11,927 bases of DNA from JBDTMC01 sp039934475. GTDB taxonomy: Bacteria > Acidobacteriota > Terriglobia > Bryobacterales > Bryobacteraceae. Each line of letters starts with the position of its first letter. The stretch's first letter is position 1. This document shows, piece by piece, positions 1 through 6,093 of the stretch. The stretch spans positions 1 to 11,927 of the forward strand of contig JBDTMC010000237.1 of assembly GCA_039934475.1 (NCBI GenBank), read 5' to 3'. The notes below the pieces were generated by a model that saw only the letters and a program-made list of their open reading frames with translations, was not told the origin of the DNA and searched no databases. The position numbers were made by a program, and so were the translations under genes.

Positions 1-105
1 ATCAAACTTCTTGTTGCCTGGCGCAGCCGATTACCGCGAAGCGGTTTAGTTCACCATGGTGCGGCAATTGCGATTGTGACGTTATGATGTATAAAACAAG
101 CCGTC
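1..105. other. Leader region upstream of the DeoR-family gene
   Basis: No complete gene fits here. A perfect 5-bp inverted repeat with a GAA loop (ACCGC-GAA-GCGGT, 33-45) lies in the middle. It contains the GCGAAGC mini-hairpin sequence, known to be unusually stable in DNA. It is followed by only a weak T-rich tract, so it could be a poor terminator of an upstream gene, an operator, or chance. A + strand frame from position 2 is open to a TAG at 47-49 (15 codons). It could be the last codons of a gene entering from the left, but this is too short to identify. Confidence 0.3.
68..95 (+). promoter_or_regulatory. Possible sigma70-type promoter of the DeoR-family gene
   Basis: A TTGCGA -35-like hexamer (68-73) and a TATAAA -10-like hexamer (90-95) are separated by 16 bases. 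The -10 box ends only 10 bases before the ATG at 106, so the transcript would be leaderless or nearly so. That fits the lack of any Shine-Dalgarno-like purine run before this ATG. This is a pattern match by eye only. A second -10-like hexamer, TATGAT (84-89), overlaps the region but has no well-placed -35. Confidence 0.35.
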
Positions 106-861
106 ATGAAAGCAGCCGAACGACAATTCCGAATGAGGGAGCTGTTCACCGCGCAGGAGTTTGTGGAGGCAGAGAGTCTGGGCCAGCAGTTTCGGGCCTC
201 GGAATCGACCATACGGCGCGATCTGATTGATCTGGAAGCGCAGGGAGTATTGCGCCGCGTCCACGGCGGCGCCATCAGCCTGCTGACGCGCGATGAGACT
301 ATCGACTTGCAGCGCCAGGTGGTGCGGGAGCACGAGGAGAAGCAACGCATTGGGCGCGCGGCCGCGGCCGAGATCCGCGATGGCCAGACTGTGATCCTCG
401 GCCCCGGCAGCACGACGCAAGAGGTGGCCCGCAATCTCGTAGGACGCCAGGTTCAGGTGGTGACCAACTCGATTGCGGCCGCGCAGACGTTTTGGGAGTG
501 CAAGACGGTGGAGGTGACCCTTACTGGCGGTTATCTTTACCCGCGCGGTGGCGTGTTGATGGGACCGTTTTGTGAGCAGATGCTGGATAAGATCGCTGCC
601 GATGTTCTGGTGCTGGGGCTGGCGGGGATCGCACGGACGGGTCTCAGCAATTCCAACAGCCTGACGGTGCATGCGGAGCAGAAGATGATTGCGGTGGCAA
701 AGCGGGTGATTGTGGTGGCGGACCACACGAAGTTTGGCCGCGAGGCAATGGCGCGCATTGCTCCATTGGACGTTATCGATCTGTTGATCACGGATGCAGG
801 GTTGACGGGGGAGCACCAGGAGATGCTGCGCGGGCTTGGGGTCGAGTTTCGGATGGTGTAG
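106..861 (+). CDS. DeoR-family transcriptional regulator
   Basis: This 251-aa protein has the length and layout of DeoR/GlpR-type repressors, which bind DNA and sense phosphorylated sugars or related metabolites. Residues 5-55 form the winged helix-turn-helix, with the family signature ESTIRRDL in the recognition helix (33-40) and RRVHGGA closing the wing. Residues about 75-235 form the DeoRC sensor domain, with GPGSTT (99-104), LTGG (139-142) and DHTKFG (206-211). The sensor loop usually reads D-x-G-[TS]-T; here the Asp position is Gly, so the effector may differ. The ATG at 106 puts the HTH at the usual distance from the N-terminus although no ribosome site is visible. The tRNA follows 25 bases after the stop. 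The gene converges on the pca operon and is more than 10 kb from that operon's promoter, so its targets are more likely itself or genes to the left. The family call is secure; the target is unknown. Confidence 0.93.
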   Translation: MKAAERQFRMRELFTAQEFVEAESLGQQFRASESTIRRDLIDLEAQGVLRRVHGGAISLLTRDETIDLQRQVVREHEEKQRIGRAAAAEIRDGQTVILGPGSTTQEVARNLVGRQVQVVTNSIAAAQTFWECKTVEVTLTGGYLYPRGGVLMGPFCEQMLDKIAADVLVLGLAGIARTGLSNSNSLTVHAEQKMIAVAKRVIVVADHTKFGREAMARIAPLDVIDLLITDAGLTGEHQEMLRGLGVEFRMV

Positions 862-886
862 ACTCAGAGGGTAGATTGCCGCACGC

Positions 887-963
887 GCGCCCGTAGCTCA
901 GCTGGATAGAGCGCTTGCCTCCGGAGCAAGAGGTCGCAGGTTCAAATCCTGCCGGGCGTACCA
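887..963 (+). tRNA. tRNA-Arg, anticodon CCG
   Basis: A complete 77-base cloverleaf can be folded by eye. The 7-bp acceptor stem pairs 887-893 with 953-959 (first pair G-U). The D arm has the GCTC/GAGC stem. The anticodon stem is CTTGC/GCAAG around loop CTCCGGA (919-925), with anticodon CCG at 921-923 reading CGG. The variable loop has 5 bases, and the T arm is GCAGG/CCTGC around TTCAAAT. The discriminator is A and the CCA end is encoded (961-963). It lies 25 bases after the DeoR gene on the same strand and could be co-transcribed with it. The exported-protein gene on the opposite strand ends 25 bases downstream. Confidence 0.98.
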
Positions 964-967
964 CTTT

Positions 968-988
968 CTTCAAAACGGCCTTCAAAAC
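968..988. repeat. Short tandem-like direct repeat after the tRNA
   Basis: The 9-mer CTTCAAAAC occurs at 968-976 and again at 980-988, separated by GGC. It fills the 25-base gap between the tRNA 3' end and the stop codon of the convergent gene. No terminator hairpin is visible for either strand in this gap. The repeat may be chance, or a remnant of a recombination event next to the tRNA. Confidence 0.35.
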
Positions 989-2452
989 CTAGGGATTGGC
1001 TGTACACGCGCTGGGTTCGGTTGTCGGTTGCAACCCGCACGTATCGCCCTGGTTCAAATGGTCGACGATTCGCGGTAACTGGCTGGCGGTCCGAATATCG
1101 ACTGCCGGTACGTATTCACCCATCAGCCCACCCTGATCGTTGTACTCGGTCGCGTAGAAGGGAATTTGCGCGGAGGCGCAGCGTGAATGGCTGGCCGAAG
1201 GAAGAATCTGGCGCAAGGAGATCGCGGACAGTGTGTCGATTTCCGGCGCGGTGGACAAGTCGACGTAGTTGTATCCGTTCTCAGCCGTCACCTGTGTGGG
1301 CCGGCCGAAGGCGGGATTGAGATTCACAATCAGCGTCACGTAACCGAACGGGTCCTTCACTAAAGTATTGTCGGCCAGGCTGGCGAACGTCGTGCCCAGA
1401 TTGCCGAAGGAGATACTCCAGTAGCGCAGGTCAGCCGCATCATCAAACGCGCAGCCGGTGCAAGGATACTGGGGCACGCCCGGCGCTTTGAAACGGATCC
1501 GCAGGTACAGTCCTCTGGAGTCTGTTCGTAGCTGGCTCACTGTCGCAGCCTGTAATTGTCCATTTGAATAGCTGGCGACTGGATTGTCTCCGGGAACGTA
1601 TTCGCCGCCGCGGAACCACCGCAGGCGGCTCAGCGGATCGAGGCCGTAACAAGTGCGCGAAAGGATGGTGTTCTGGAAATTGTAGTGGCTGTGGATCTGG
1701 TCAACGCTCAGCCACGGGTGGAAAACCTCAATATCGGACACACTAACCAGTTGCAGAGCGTTCAGGGCGCTGTCAGCGGTGACGGCGCAGCCCGTGGACA
1801 GGTCGCGGACAATGATCGATGGCCGTAACGCATTGGGGGGATTCGACGTTGCCGGCAGGTAGGTGCGGACGAACACCGAACCGGCATCAGTCAGGCCGGT
1901 CTGGTGGGCTGGGAAAGCCCTCGGCAGGTTGGGGTACCCGGTCCAGTTGGGGGTTGTATGCCGGTCCATCACCGTCATGACATTTGACCGAAGATTGACG
2001 CCGTCGTAACCACAGCCCGGCGAAATTGAAGCCGGCTGCGTTCCGCCGAAGCTCACGACCGCGGCATACTTCTGATTCGCGGTGTAAGTGGCGCCGGACT
2101 TGTACGGGTTTTGCATCCGGTCGGTGATGGGGACGATGTCGTGGTCGTCGATCGAACCGGCGGCAACCCAGTGGTCGTCGTACGACGACAGGCCCATGAA
2201 GCGAGCCTCGGGAAAGTATCCGACAACGATGAGTTCATAGTTGGGATTTCGTTTGAACAAGGCCACGTTGTAAACGGCATTTAGGTCTCCGGCCAGCCCA
2301 TGGCCCGCGCCAACGGACATCGGAATCAGATAACAGCTGTTCGTTTTAGCGAAGTTCGAGAGGAACGTCCCGTTCGGATCGAACGCCGACTCGCACGCCG
2401 CCGCCAGCGCGGCGGGGAGCGCCAGAAGGAGCAATATCAACTTACGGGCCAT
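989..2452 (-). CDS. Exported cysteine-rich protein of unknown function
   Basis: I cannot assign a function. The ATG at 2452 is preferred over a GTG at 2497 because it opens directly on a signal peptide: MARK, then a Leu/Ala core, then LAAAC with Cys20. That sequence fits signal peptidase I and also loosely fits a lipoprotein box. The upstream GTG would add 15 residues before the signal and overlap pcaC. The mature part (about 467 aa) has many cysteines, including a CxxC (331-334), which suits disulfides outside the cytoplasm. Segments such as FPEARFMGLSSYD (80-92), followed by NPY, and LRYWSISFG (342-350), followed by DPFGYVTLIV (367-376), recall, from memory, uncharacterised exported bacterial proteins with aRY(F/M)sf..Yd and RYWS motifs. 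It begins 25 bases after pcaC and is probably the last gene of the operon. There is no clear ribosome site, and the TAG stop is at 989-991. Confidence 0.85.
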   Translation of the reverse strand: MARKLILLLLALPAALAAACESAFDPNGTFLSNFAKTNSCYLIPMSVGAGHGLAGDLNAVYNVALFKRNPNYELIVVGYFPEARFMGLSSYDDHWVAAGSIDDHDIVPITDRMQNPYKSGATYTANQKYAAVVSFGGTQPASISPGCGYDGVNLRSNVMTVMDRHTTPNWTGYPNLPRAFPAHQTGLTDAGSVFVRTYLPATSNPPNALRPSIIVRDLSTGCAVTADSALNALQLVSVSDIEVFHPWLSVDQIHSHYNFQNTILSRTCYGLDPLSRLRWFRGGEYVPGDNPVASYSNGQLQAATVSQLRTDSRGLYLRIRFKAPGVPQYPCTGCAFDDAADLRYWSISFGNLGTTFASLADNTLVKDPFGYVTLIVNLNPAFGRPTQVTAENGYNYVDLSTAPEIDTLSAISLRQILPSASHSRCASAQIPFYATEYNDQGGLMGEYVPAVDIRTASQLPRIVDHLNQGDTCGLQPTTEPSACTANP

Positions 2453-2477
2453 GAGAGATAGAATACACCGGCAAAGG

Positions 2478-2843
2478 TCAGAGTTTGGTTTCTTCACTTA
2501 CAATCTGAAAGCCGGTGTTAGCGGCCGGCACGCCGGCATACACCGCCACCATCAGCAGCGCTTCCTTCACATCGGCGAGTTCCAGTTCGCTCGCCAGGCC
2601 GGCACGCACATGGAGCCGGAACTCTTCCCACCGCCCCAGTGAAGCCGTCATTGCCAGCACTAGGAGCCGTCGGACGCGAGTGTCCAGGCCGGGCCGGGTC
2701 CACACTGTGCCCCAGGCGTACTGCGTGATGAACTCCTGAAACTCCCGCGTCAAATCTGTAGTGTTGGCGATGGCGCGGTCTACATGCGCATCTCCCAGCA
2801 CCTTGCGCCGCATCGCCTCGCCCGCTGCCATGGCGTCCGCCAT
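2478..2843 (-). CDS. pcaC: 4-carboxymuconolactone decarboxylase
   Basis: PcaC decarboxylates gamma-carboxymuconolactone to beta-ketoadipate enol-lactone in the cytoplasm. At 121 aa the protein is the usual size of stand-alone PcaC. It shows the family pattern: MRRKVLGDAHVDRA (11-24), the WGTVWTRPGLD segment (44-54), LLVLAMTASLGRWEEF (60-75), His78 in the LHVRAGL helix, and AVYAGVPAAN (100-109). There is no CxxC, so it is not an AhpD-type peroxidase of the same superfamily. The ATG is set by a GAGGA ribosome site 6 bases upstream, and it lies 2 bases after the pcaB stop, implying coupled translation. It is not fused to PcaD, unlike the PcaL proteins of actinobacteria, and no pcaD lies nearby. 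The assignment is strong from sequence and context together. Confidence 0.93.
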   Translation of the reverse strand: MADAMAAGEAMRRKVLGDAHVDRAIANTTDLTREFQEFITQYAWGTVWTRPGLDTRVRRLLVLAMTASLGRWEEFRLHVRAGLASELELADVKEALLMVAVYAGVPAANTGFQIVSEETKL

Positions 2844-2845
2844 TC

Positions 2846-4108
2846 TTAATCCTCGCTTCCCAGCAGCCGTCGCCGGAATTCCTCGGCGCTTCCCAAGTAG
2901 TCCTCGGGAACGCGCAGTCCCGGTAAGTCCGGCAGCGCTTCGCCGACTGCCTGGTGCGCTGCCTCGCGCCCTATTTCAGGAGCCAGCATCATCATGGCCT
3001 TCTCCGCAAACACCGCGCCGCGGGTTGCTTCGATGTTCTGCCGCATGCGCACGGAGTTTACCCGCAGGCCTTCCAATACTTCGGCCATCGATTCCAACGA
3101 CACGCCTGCGGCTTGAATGATGCCCTCCACTGAGGCCCACTCCGCTTGCCAGCCGCCGGCGCCGCGTTCGTGTTCCTGCAAGATGCCGGCAACGAAGTTC
3201 GCCAGTTGGCCCGGCGCGCGCTTCGCCGCCGCGACAGCCAGCATGCAGCCGGTGGGATTGCGCTTGTGCGGCATGGTGGACGATCCGCCGCGTCCCTCGC
3301 CACCCGGCTCCGCTACCTCCCCTATTTCGAACTGCTGCAGCAACGCCAAGTCGAGGGCCATCTTACCGAGGCTCCCAATGTAGATGCTCAGCGCCGCAAG
3401 CAACGCGGCCAAGCGGTCGCGATGGCCGTGCCAGGGCGCATCCGGACACGGCAGGCCTAACTCTGCGCCCAAGGCCTCGCTCACCGCCACACCGCTGTCA
3501 CCCAGCGCGGCCAACGTCCCACTGGCCCCGCCAAACTGCAAGTACAGCGCCTGGTCGAACCGGCTTGCCACGCGCACCCAGCCTCGCTTAACGGCCCCCA
3601 ACCACCCGGCGGCCTTCAATCCAAATGTCACCGGAGGCGCAGGCTGCAGGAGGGTCCGCCCCAGCATCACCGTATCGGCATGTTCTTCCGATAGCCGCCG
3701 CAGCGCCTGCACCACTCGCCGATGATCGGCTTCCAACACTGGCCGGCACTGCCGTAGCAGCAACACCAACGCGGTATCCACCACATCCTGACTGGTGGCG
3801 CCCCAATGCACGAATCCCGCCGAGTACGCGTCCCGGGCTCGCACTCGCTGGGTCAACATTCGCACCAACGGAATGGCCGGAGTCCCTGCCCGCAGTGCCA
3901 GGCGCGTTAGCTCAGCCACATCAAAGCCGTCTGCGGTGGCCGCGCTAGAAATGGCCTCCGCAGCACTTTCAGGAATCAGGCCCGCGCGAGCCTCGACGCG
4001 CGCCAGCGCTGCCTCAAAATCGAGCATCGACTGCAGAACGCTCTCATCCGCGAAGACTCGCGATAAGCGTTCCGTCGCCGCCAGGCTGTCCATCATGCGC
4101 GTAAACAT
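2846..4108 (-). CDS. pcaB: 3-carboxy-cis,cis-muconate cycloisomerase
   Basis: PcaB lactonises beta-carboxy-cis,cis-muconate, the product of PcaHG. It belongs to the fumarase/argininosuccinate lyase superfamily, whose signature is intact as GGSSTMPHKRNP (274-285). Other family landmarks are HWGATSQDVVDTA (101-113), RTLLQPAPPVTFG (151-163) and QFGGASGTLAALG (191-203). These fit PcaB better than adenylosuccinate lyase, and the neighbours settle the assignment. The length (420 aa) is slightly below that of some family members. The start is uncertain: the ATG at 4108 lies 10 bases after the pcaG stop and has no clear ribosome site, and two further ATGs (codons 5 and 6) are possible. In the bacterial branch the product is the gamma-carboxymuconolactone used by PcaC, encoded just downstream. 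Confidence 0.95.
   Translation of the reverse strand: MFTRMMDSLAATERLSRVFADESVLQSMLDFEAALARVEARAGLIPESAAEAISSAATADGFDVAELTRLALRAGTPAIPLVRMLTQRVRARDAYSAGFVHWGATSQDVVDTALVLLLRQCRPVLEADHRRVVQALRRLSEEHADTVMLGRTLLQPAPPVTFGLKAAGWLGAVKRGWVRVASRFDQALYLQFGGASGTLAALGDSGVAVSEALGAELGLPCPDAPWHGHRDRLAALLAALSIYIGSLGKMALDLALLQQFEIGEVAEPGGEGRGGSSTMPHKRNPTGCMLAVAAAKRAPGQLANFVAGILQEHERGAGGWQAEWASVEGIIQAAGVSLESMAEVLEGLRVNSVRMRQNIEATRGAVFAEKAMMMLAPEIGREAAHQAVGEALPDLPGLRVPEDYLGSAEEFRRRLLGSED
2850..2854 (-). promoter_or_regulatory. Ribosome binding site of pcaC
   Basis: Read on the - strand this is GAGGA, 6 bases before the pcaC ATG at 2843. It lies inside the last codons of pcaB, which supports both the chosen start and translational coupling. 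Confidence 0.6.
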
Positions 4109-4118
4109 GGCTTAAATC

Positions 4119-4616
4119 TTACACGTCGAAGAAGACTGTCTCTTCGTCCCCCTGCAGCCGGATGACCACGTGCCATGTATCCTCAACCCGCCGCGCCAGT
4201 AAAGTCGCGCGCCGTGCTTCCGGGACCAGCGCCAGCACGGTATCGCGCTCATTCAGCGGTTCGCCTTCGAAGTACACACGAGTGGAAAGGTGCCGCAGCA
4301 GGCCGCGTGCGAAGATGGTGACGCAGATGTGCGGAGCGTGCCCTTCTCCAATCGACCCGGGCTTCACCGTTTCGAACACACACACGCCCTTCGCATCCGT
4401 TTCCAAGCGGCCGAATCCGCGATCATAATGCCCCGCCGCGCTTGCCTGCCATAGTTCAATCATTGAATCCCCCGGCGTAGGCAGCCCGTCGCCATCCAGC
4501 ACCAGGAACTCTAGCCGGATGGGGTCGCCCTCCAACGGGATCCTTCCCAACTTGGCATTCGTCGTCAGTCCGAAGTTGAAGAACGGTCCGACAGTCTGAG
4601 AAGAGGTAGGAATCAT
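4119..4616 (-). CDS. pcaG: Protocatechuate 3,4-dioxygenase, alpha subunit
   Basis: PcaG pairs with PcaH in the intradiol dioxygenase that opens protocatechuate between the hydroxyls. The alpha subunit has the same fold but no iron ligands. Visible landmarks are TSSQTVGPFF (4-13), VKPG (84-87), APHICVTIFARG (94-105, with Arg104 at the place of the substrate-pocket arginine), LSTRVYF (110-116) and the C-terminal LQGDEETVFFDV (154-165), close to the Pseudomonas PcaG end. At 165 aa it is about 35 residues shorter than the P. putida protein. Both ends are intact, so loops have been lost rather than the gene truncated. The ATG overlaps the pcaH TGA (ATGA) and has a GAGGAG site 8 bases upstream. Confidence 0.95.
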   Translation of the reverse strand: MIPTSSQTVGPFFNFGLTTNAKLGRIPLEGDPIRLEFLVLDGDGLPTPGDSMIELWQASAAGHYDRGFGRLETDAKGVCVFETVKPGSIGEGHAPHICVTIFARGLLRHLSTRVYFEGEPLNERDTVLALVPEARRATLLARRVEDTWHVVIRLQGDEETVFFDV

Positions 4617-5317
4617 CGTCCACGCTCCTCAACCGGAGTCGCGCGCCGTCCACGCAGTACGATATCGAACCGGTACCCCAACGCCCACTCGGGTTCAGTC
4701 ACGCCGATATCGAAGATCGAAACCAGGCGCTGGCGCGCAGCGGCCTCGGGAATGCCACCGAGGACCGGATCGAGCGGAAGGAGAGGATCGCCCGGGAAGT
4801 ACATCTGCGTCACAAGGCGGCTGACGAGCGCCGGCCCGAACAGCGAGAAATGGATGTGGGCCGGCCGCCACGCGTTCAAATGATTCCGCCACGGATACGC
4901 ACCAGGCTTGATGGTGGTGAACCGGTAATGGCCCTCGGCGTCCGTAATCGCGCGACCCGCGCCGAGGAAGTTCGGATCCAACGGCGCCGGATGGTTGTCT
5001 CTGCTGTGGCGGTAGCGCCCCGCGGCATTCGCCTGCCAGATCTCCACCAACGTATGCGGCACGCCGCGCCCGTCTTCATCCACAACGCGGCCCGCCACAA
5101 TGATGCGTTCGCCCTGCGGCGGCTCTGGAAAGTGCCGCGTCAAATCGTTATCGGTTTCGCCGATCGGGTTATGACCGTACACCGGCCCGCTCAGTTCGCT
5201 CAGAGTGTGCGGTATCTGAATTAACGGCTGCAACGGCGCTCGTCGGTGCGTTGACCGGTAGGGCGGATATAGGTAAGGCGGCTGTGTTCCCGCCTTCGGT
5301 CGCGGATACTCATTCAT
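4613..5317 (-). CDS. pcaH: Protocatechuate 3,4-dioxygenase, beta (iron-binding) subunit
   Basis: This is the catalytic Fe(III) subunit. The four iron ligands fall at the exact Pseudomonas spacing: Tyr102, Tyr141, His154 and His156 (intervals 39, 13 and 2), with the catalytic Arg at 151 (WRPAHIH). Around them are GERIIVAGRVVD (69-80), LVEIWQANAAGRYRH (90-104), APLDPNF (111-117), TIKPGAYPWRN (135-145) and YRFDIVLRG (215-223), the usual PcaH signature stretches. The frame stays open for 41 codons upstream of the chosen ATG. I reject that extension because the ATG at 5317 overlaps the pcaJ stop as ATGA and has AGGTGG 6 bases upstream. The resulting 234-aa protein matches the usual PcaH length. 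The extension would lie entirely within pcaJ. Confidence 0.96.
   Translation of the reverse strand: MNEYPRPKAGTQPPYLYPPYRSTHRRAPLQPLIQIPHTLSELSGPVYGHNPIGETDNDLTRHFPEPPQGERIIVAGRVVDEDGRGVPHTLVEIWQANAAGRYRHSRDNHPAPLDPNFLGAGRAITDAEGHYRFTTIKPGAYPWRNHLNAWRPAHIHFSLFGPALVSRLVTQMYFPGDPLLPLDPVLGGIPEAAARQRLVSIFDIGVTEPEWALGYRFDIVLRGRRATPVEERGR
4625..4630 (-). promoter_or_regulatory. Ribosome binding site of pcaG
   Basis: GAGGAG on the - strand, 8 bases before the ATG at 4616 and inside the end of pcaH. It supports the ATGA-overlap start of pcaG. Confidence 0.65.
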
Positions 5318-6093
5318 TCGGCACCACCTGCCGTTCCATGCGCCTGCGCCGTGCGGGCATGCAGGTCGCGCAAGACTTCCAGCTCCATCACAGTCGGCGG
5401 TGGCGTCTGATCGACGTGCTCCGCAAACCGCACATCCCACCCCGTCTTTGCCGTCACCTGCTGGCGCGTCGTTCCCGGGTGCAGGCTGGTCACCACCATC
5501 TCATTGGTCTCCGCCTCAGGCCGCATCACGCAGAGATCGGTCACTAGCAGCACCGGACCCCTTGTGTGGAGCCCCAACTCGCGCCGCTCCCGCCCGGTGC
5601 GCCCGTGCCCTAACGACGTTAAGAAATCCAACTCTCTGACAAAGCTGCGCGGACCCTGCCGCATGACAATGAAGATCTGGCGGCATGCGGTGGCAATCTC
5701 CGTAGCGCCGCCGCTTCCGGGCAGCCGCACTTTAGGAAGGGCGTAATCGCCAATGACGGTGCTATTCAAATTGCCGAACCGGTCCACCTGCGCGCCGCCG
5801 AGGAAGCCCACGGTGATGCGCCCGCCCTGCAGCCAATACCGGAACACCTCCGGAACAGAAACTGTGGTCAATGCGGTCTGGCACAACTCGCCATCGCCAA
5901 TGGAAAGCGGGAGCACATTGGGACGCGTCTGCAGCGTGCCCGATTCGTAGATCAGCTTGATGCGGGGCGCATGGGTCAGCCGCGCCATGTTGCACGCCGC
6001 CGAGGGGAGACCGATTCCGACAAAGCACACATCGTCATTGCCCAGCGCGCGCGCCGCAGCCACTGTCATCATCTCGGCCGGAGTATACGTCAC
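5314..6093 (-). CDS. pcaJ: 3-oxoadipate CoA-transferase, subunit B (CatJ/GctB type)
   Basis: Second subunit of a class I CoA-transferase that moves CoA from succinyl-CoA to beta-ketoadipate. It resembles CatJ of chloroaromatic degraders and GctB (glutaconate CoA-transferase) more than SCOT-like PcaJ. Numbering from the GTG start, the landmarks are FVGIGLP (24-30), IYESG with the expected catalytic Glu50, LPLSIGDGEL (61-70), FLGGAQVDRFGN (97-108), STVIGDY (111-117) and LPGSGGA (124-130). I chose GTG at 6093 (259 aa) because it makes a 4-base GTGA overlap with pcaI, has AGGAG 8 bases upstream, and matches the CatJ N-terminus (xEMMTVAAAR). An ATG at 6114 (266 aa) is the alternative, with a weaker site. 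3-Oxoadipate as substrate is inferred from pcaH, pcaG, pcaB and pcaC downstream. Confidence 0.9.
   Translation of the reverse strand: MTYTPAEMMTVAAARALGNDDVCFVGIGLPSAACNMARLTHAPRIKLIYESGTLQTRPNVLPLSIGDGELCQTALTTVSVPEVFRYWLQGGRITVGFLGGAQVDRFGNLNSTVIGDYALPKVRLPGSGGATEIATACRQIFIVMRQGPRSFVRELDFLTSLGHGRTGRERRELGLHTRGPVLLVTDLCVMRPEAETNEMVVTSLHPGTTRQQVTAKTGWDVRFAEHVDQTPPPTVMELEVLRDLHARTAQAHGTAGGAE
5324..5329 (-). promoter_or_regulatory. Ribosome binding site deciding the pcaH start
   Basis: AGGTGG on the - strand, 6 bases before the ATG at 5317 and within the last codons of pcaJ. It favours the 234-aa form of PcaH over the longer open frame. Confidence 0.65.

Noticed and set aside
2..49. Possible last 15 codons of a + strand gene entering from the left
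   Set aside because: Too short to tell from chance; the reading frame gives no recognisable motif, so it is mentioned only in the leader-region entry.
82..816. 244-aa open frame on the - strand opposite the DeoR gene
   Set aside because: It lies antisense to a clearly conserved DeoR protein, has a composition typical of high-GC shadow frames (rich in His, Arg, Leu), and shows no recognisable domain.
788..985. 65-aa open frame on the - strand containing RPAGFEPATSCSGG
   Set aside because: It is the antisense translation of the tRNA-Arg gene, a well-known spurious protein motif in databases; the tRNA explains the sequence fully.
2478..2843. AhpD-like alkylhydroperoxidase instead of PcaC
   Set aside because: The protein lacks the CxxC catalytic pair of AhpD and sits directly behind pcaB with PcaC-specific motifs.
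5318..5440. 41-codon N-terminal extension of PcaH
   Set aside because: It lies within the pcaJ coding region, and the ATG at 5317 has the ribosome site, the ATGA overlap and the right protein length.
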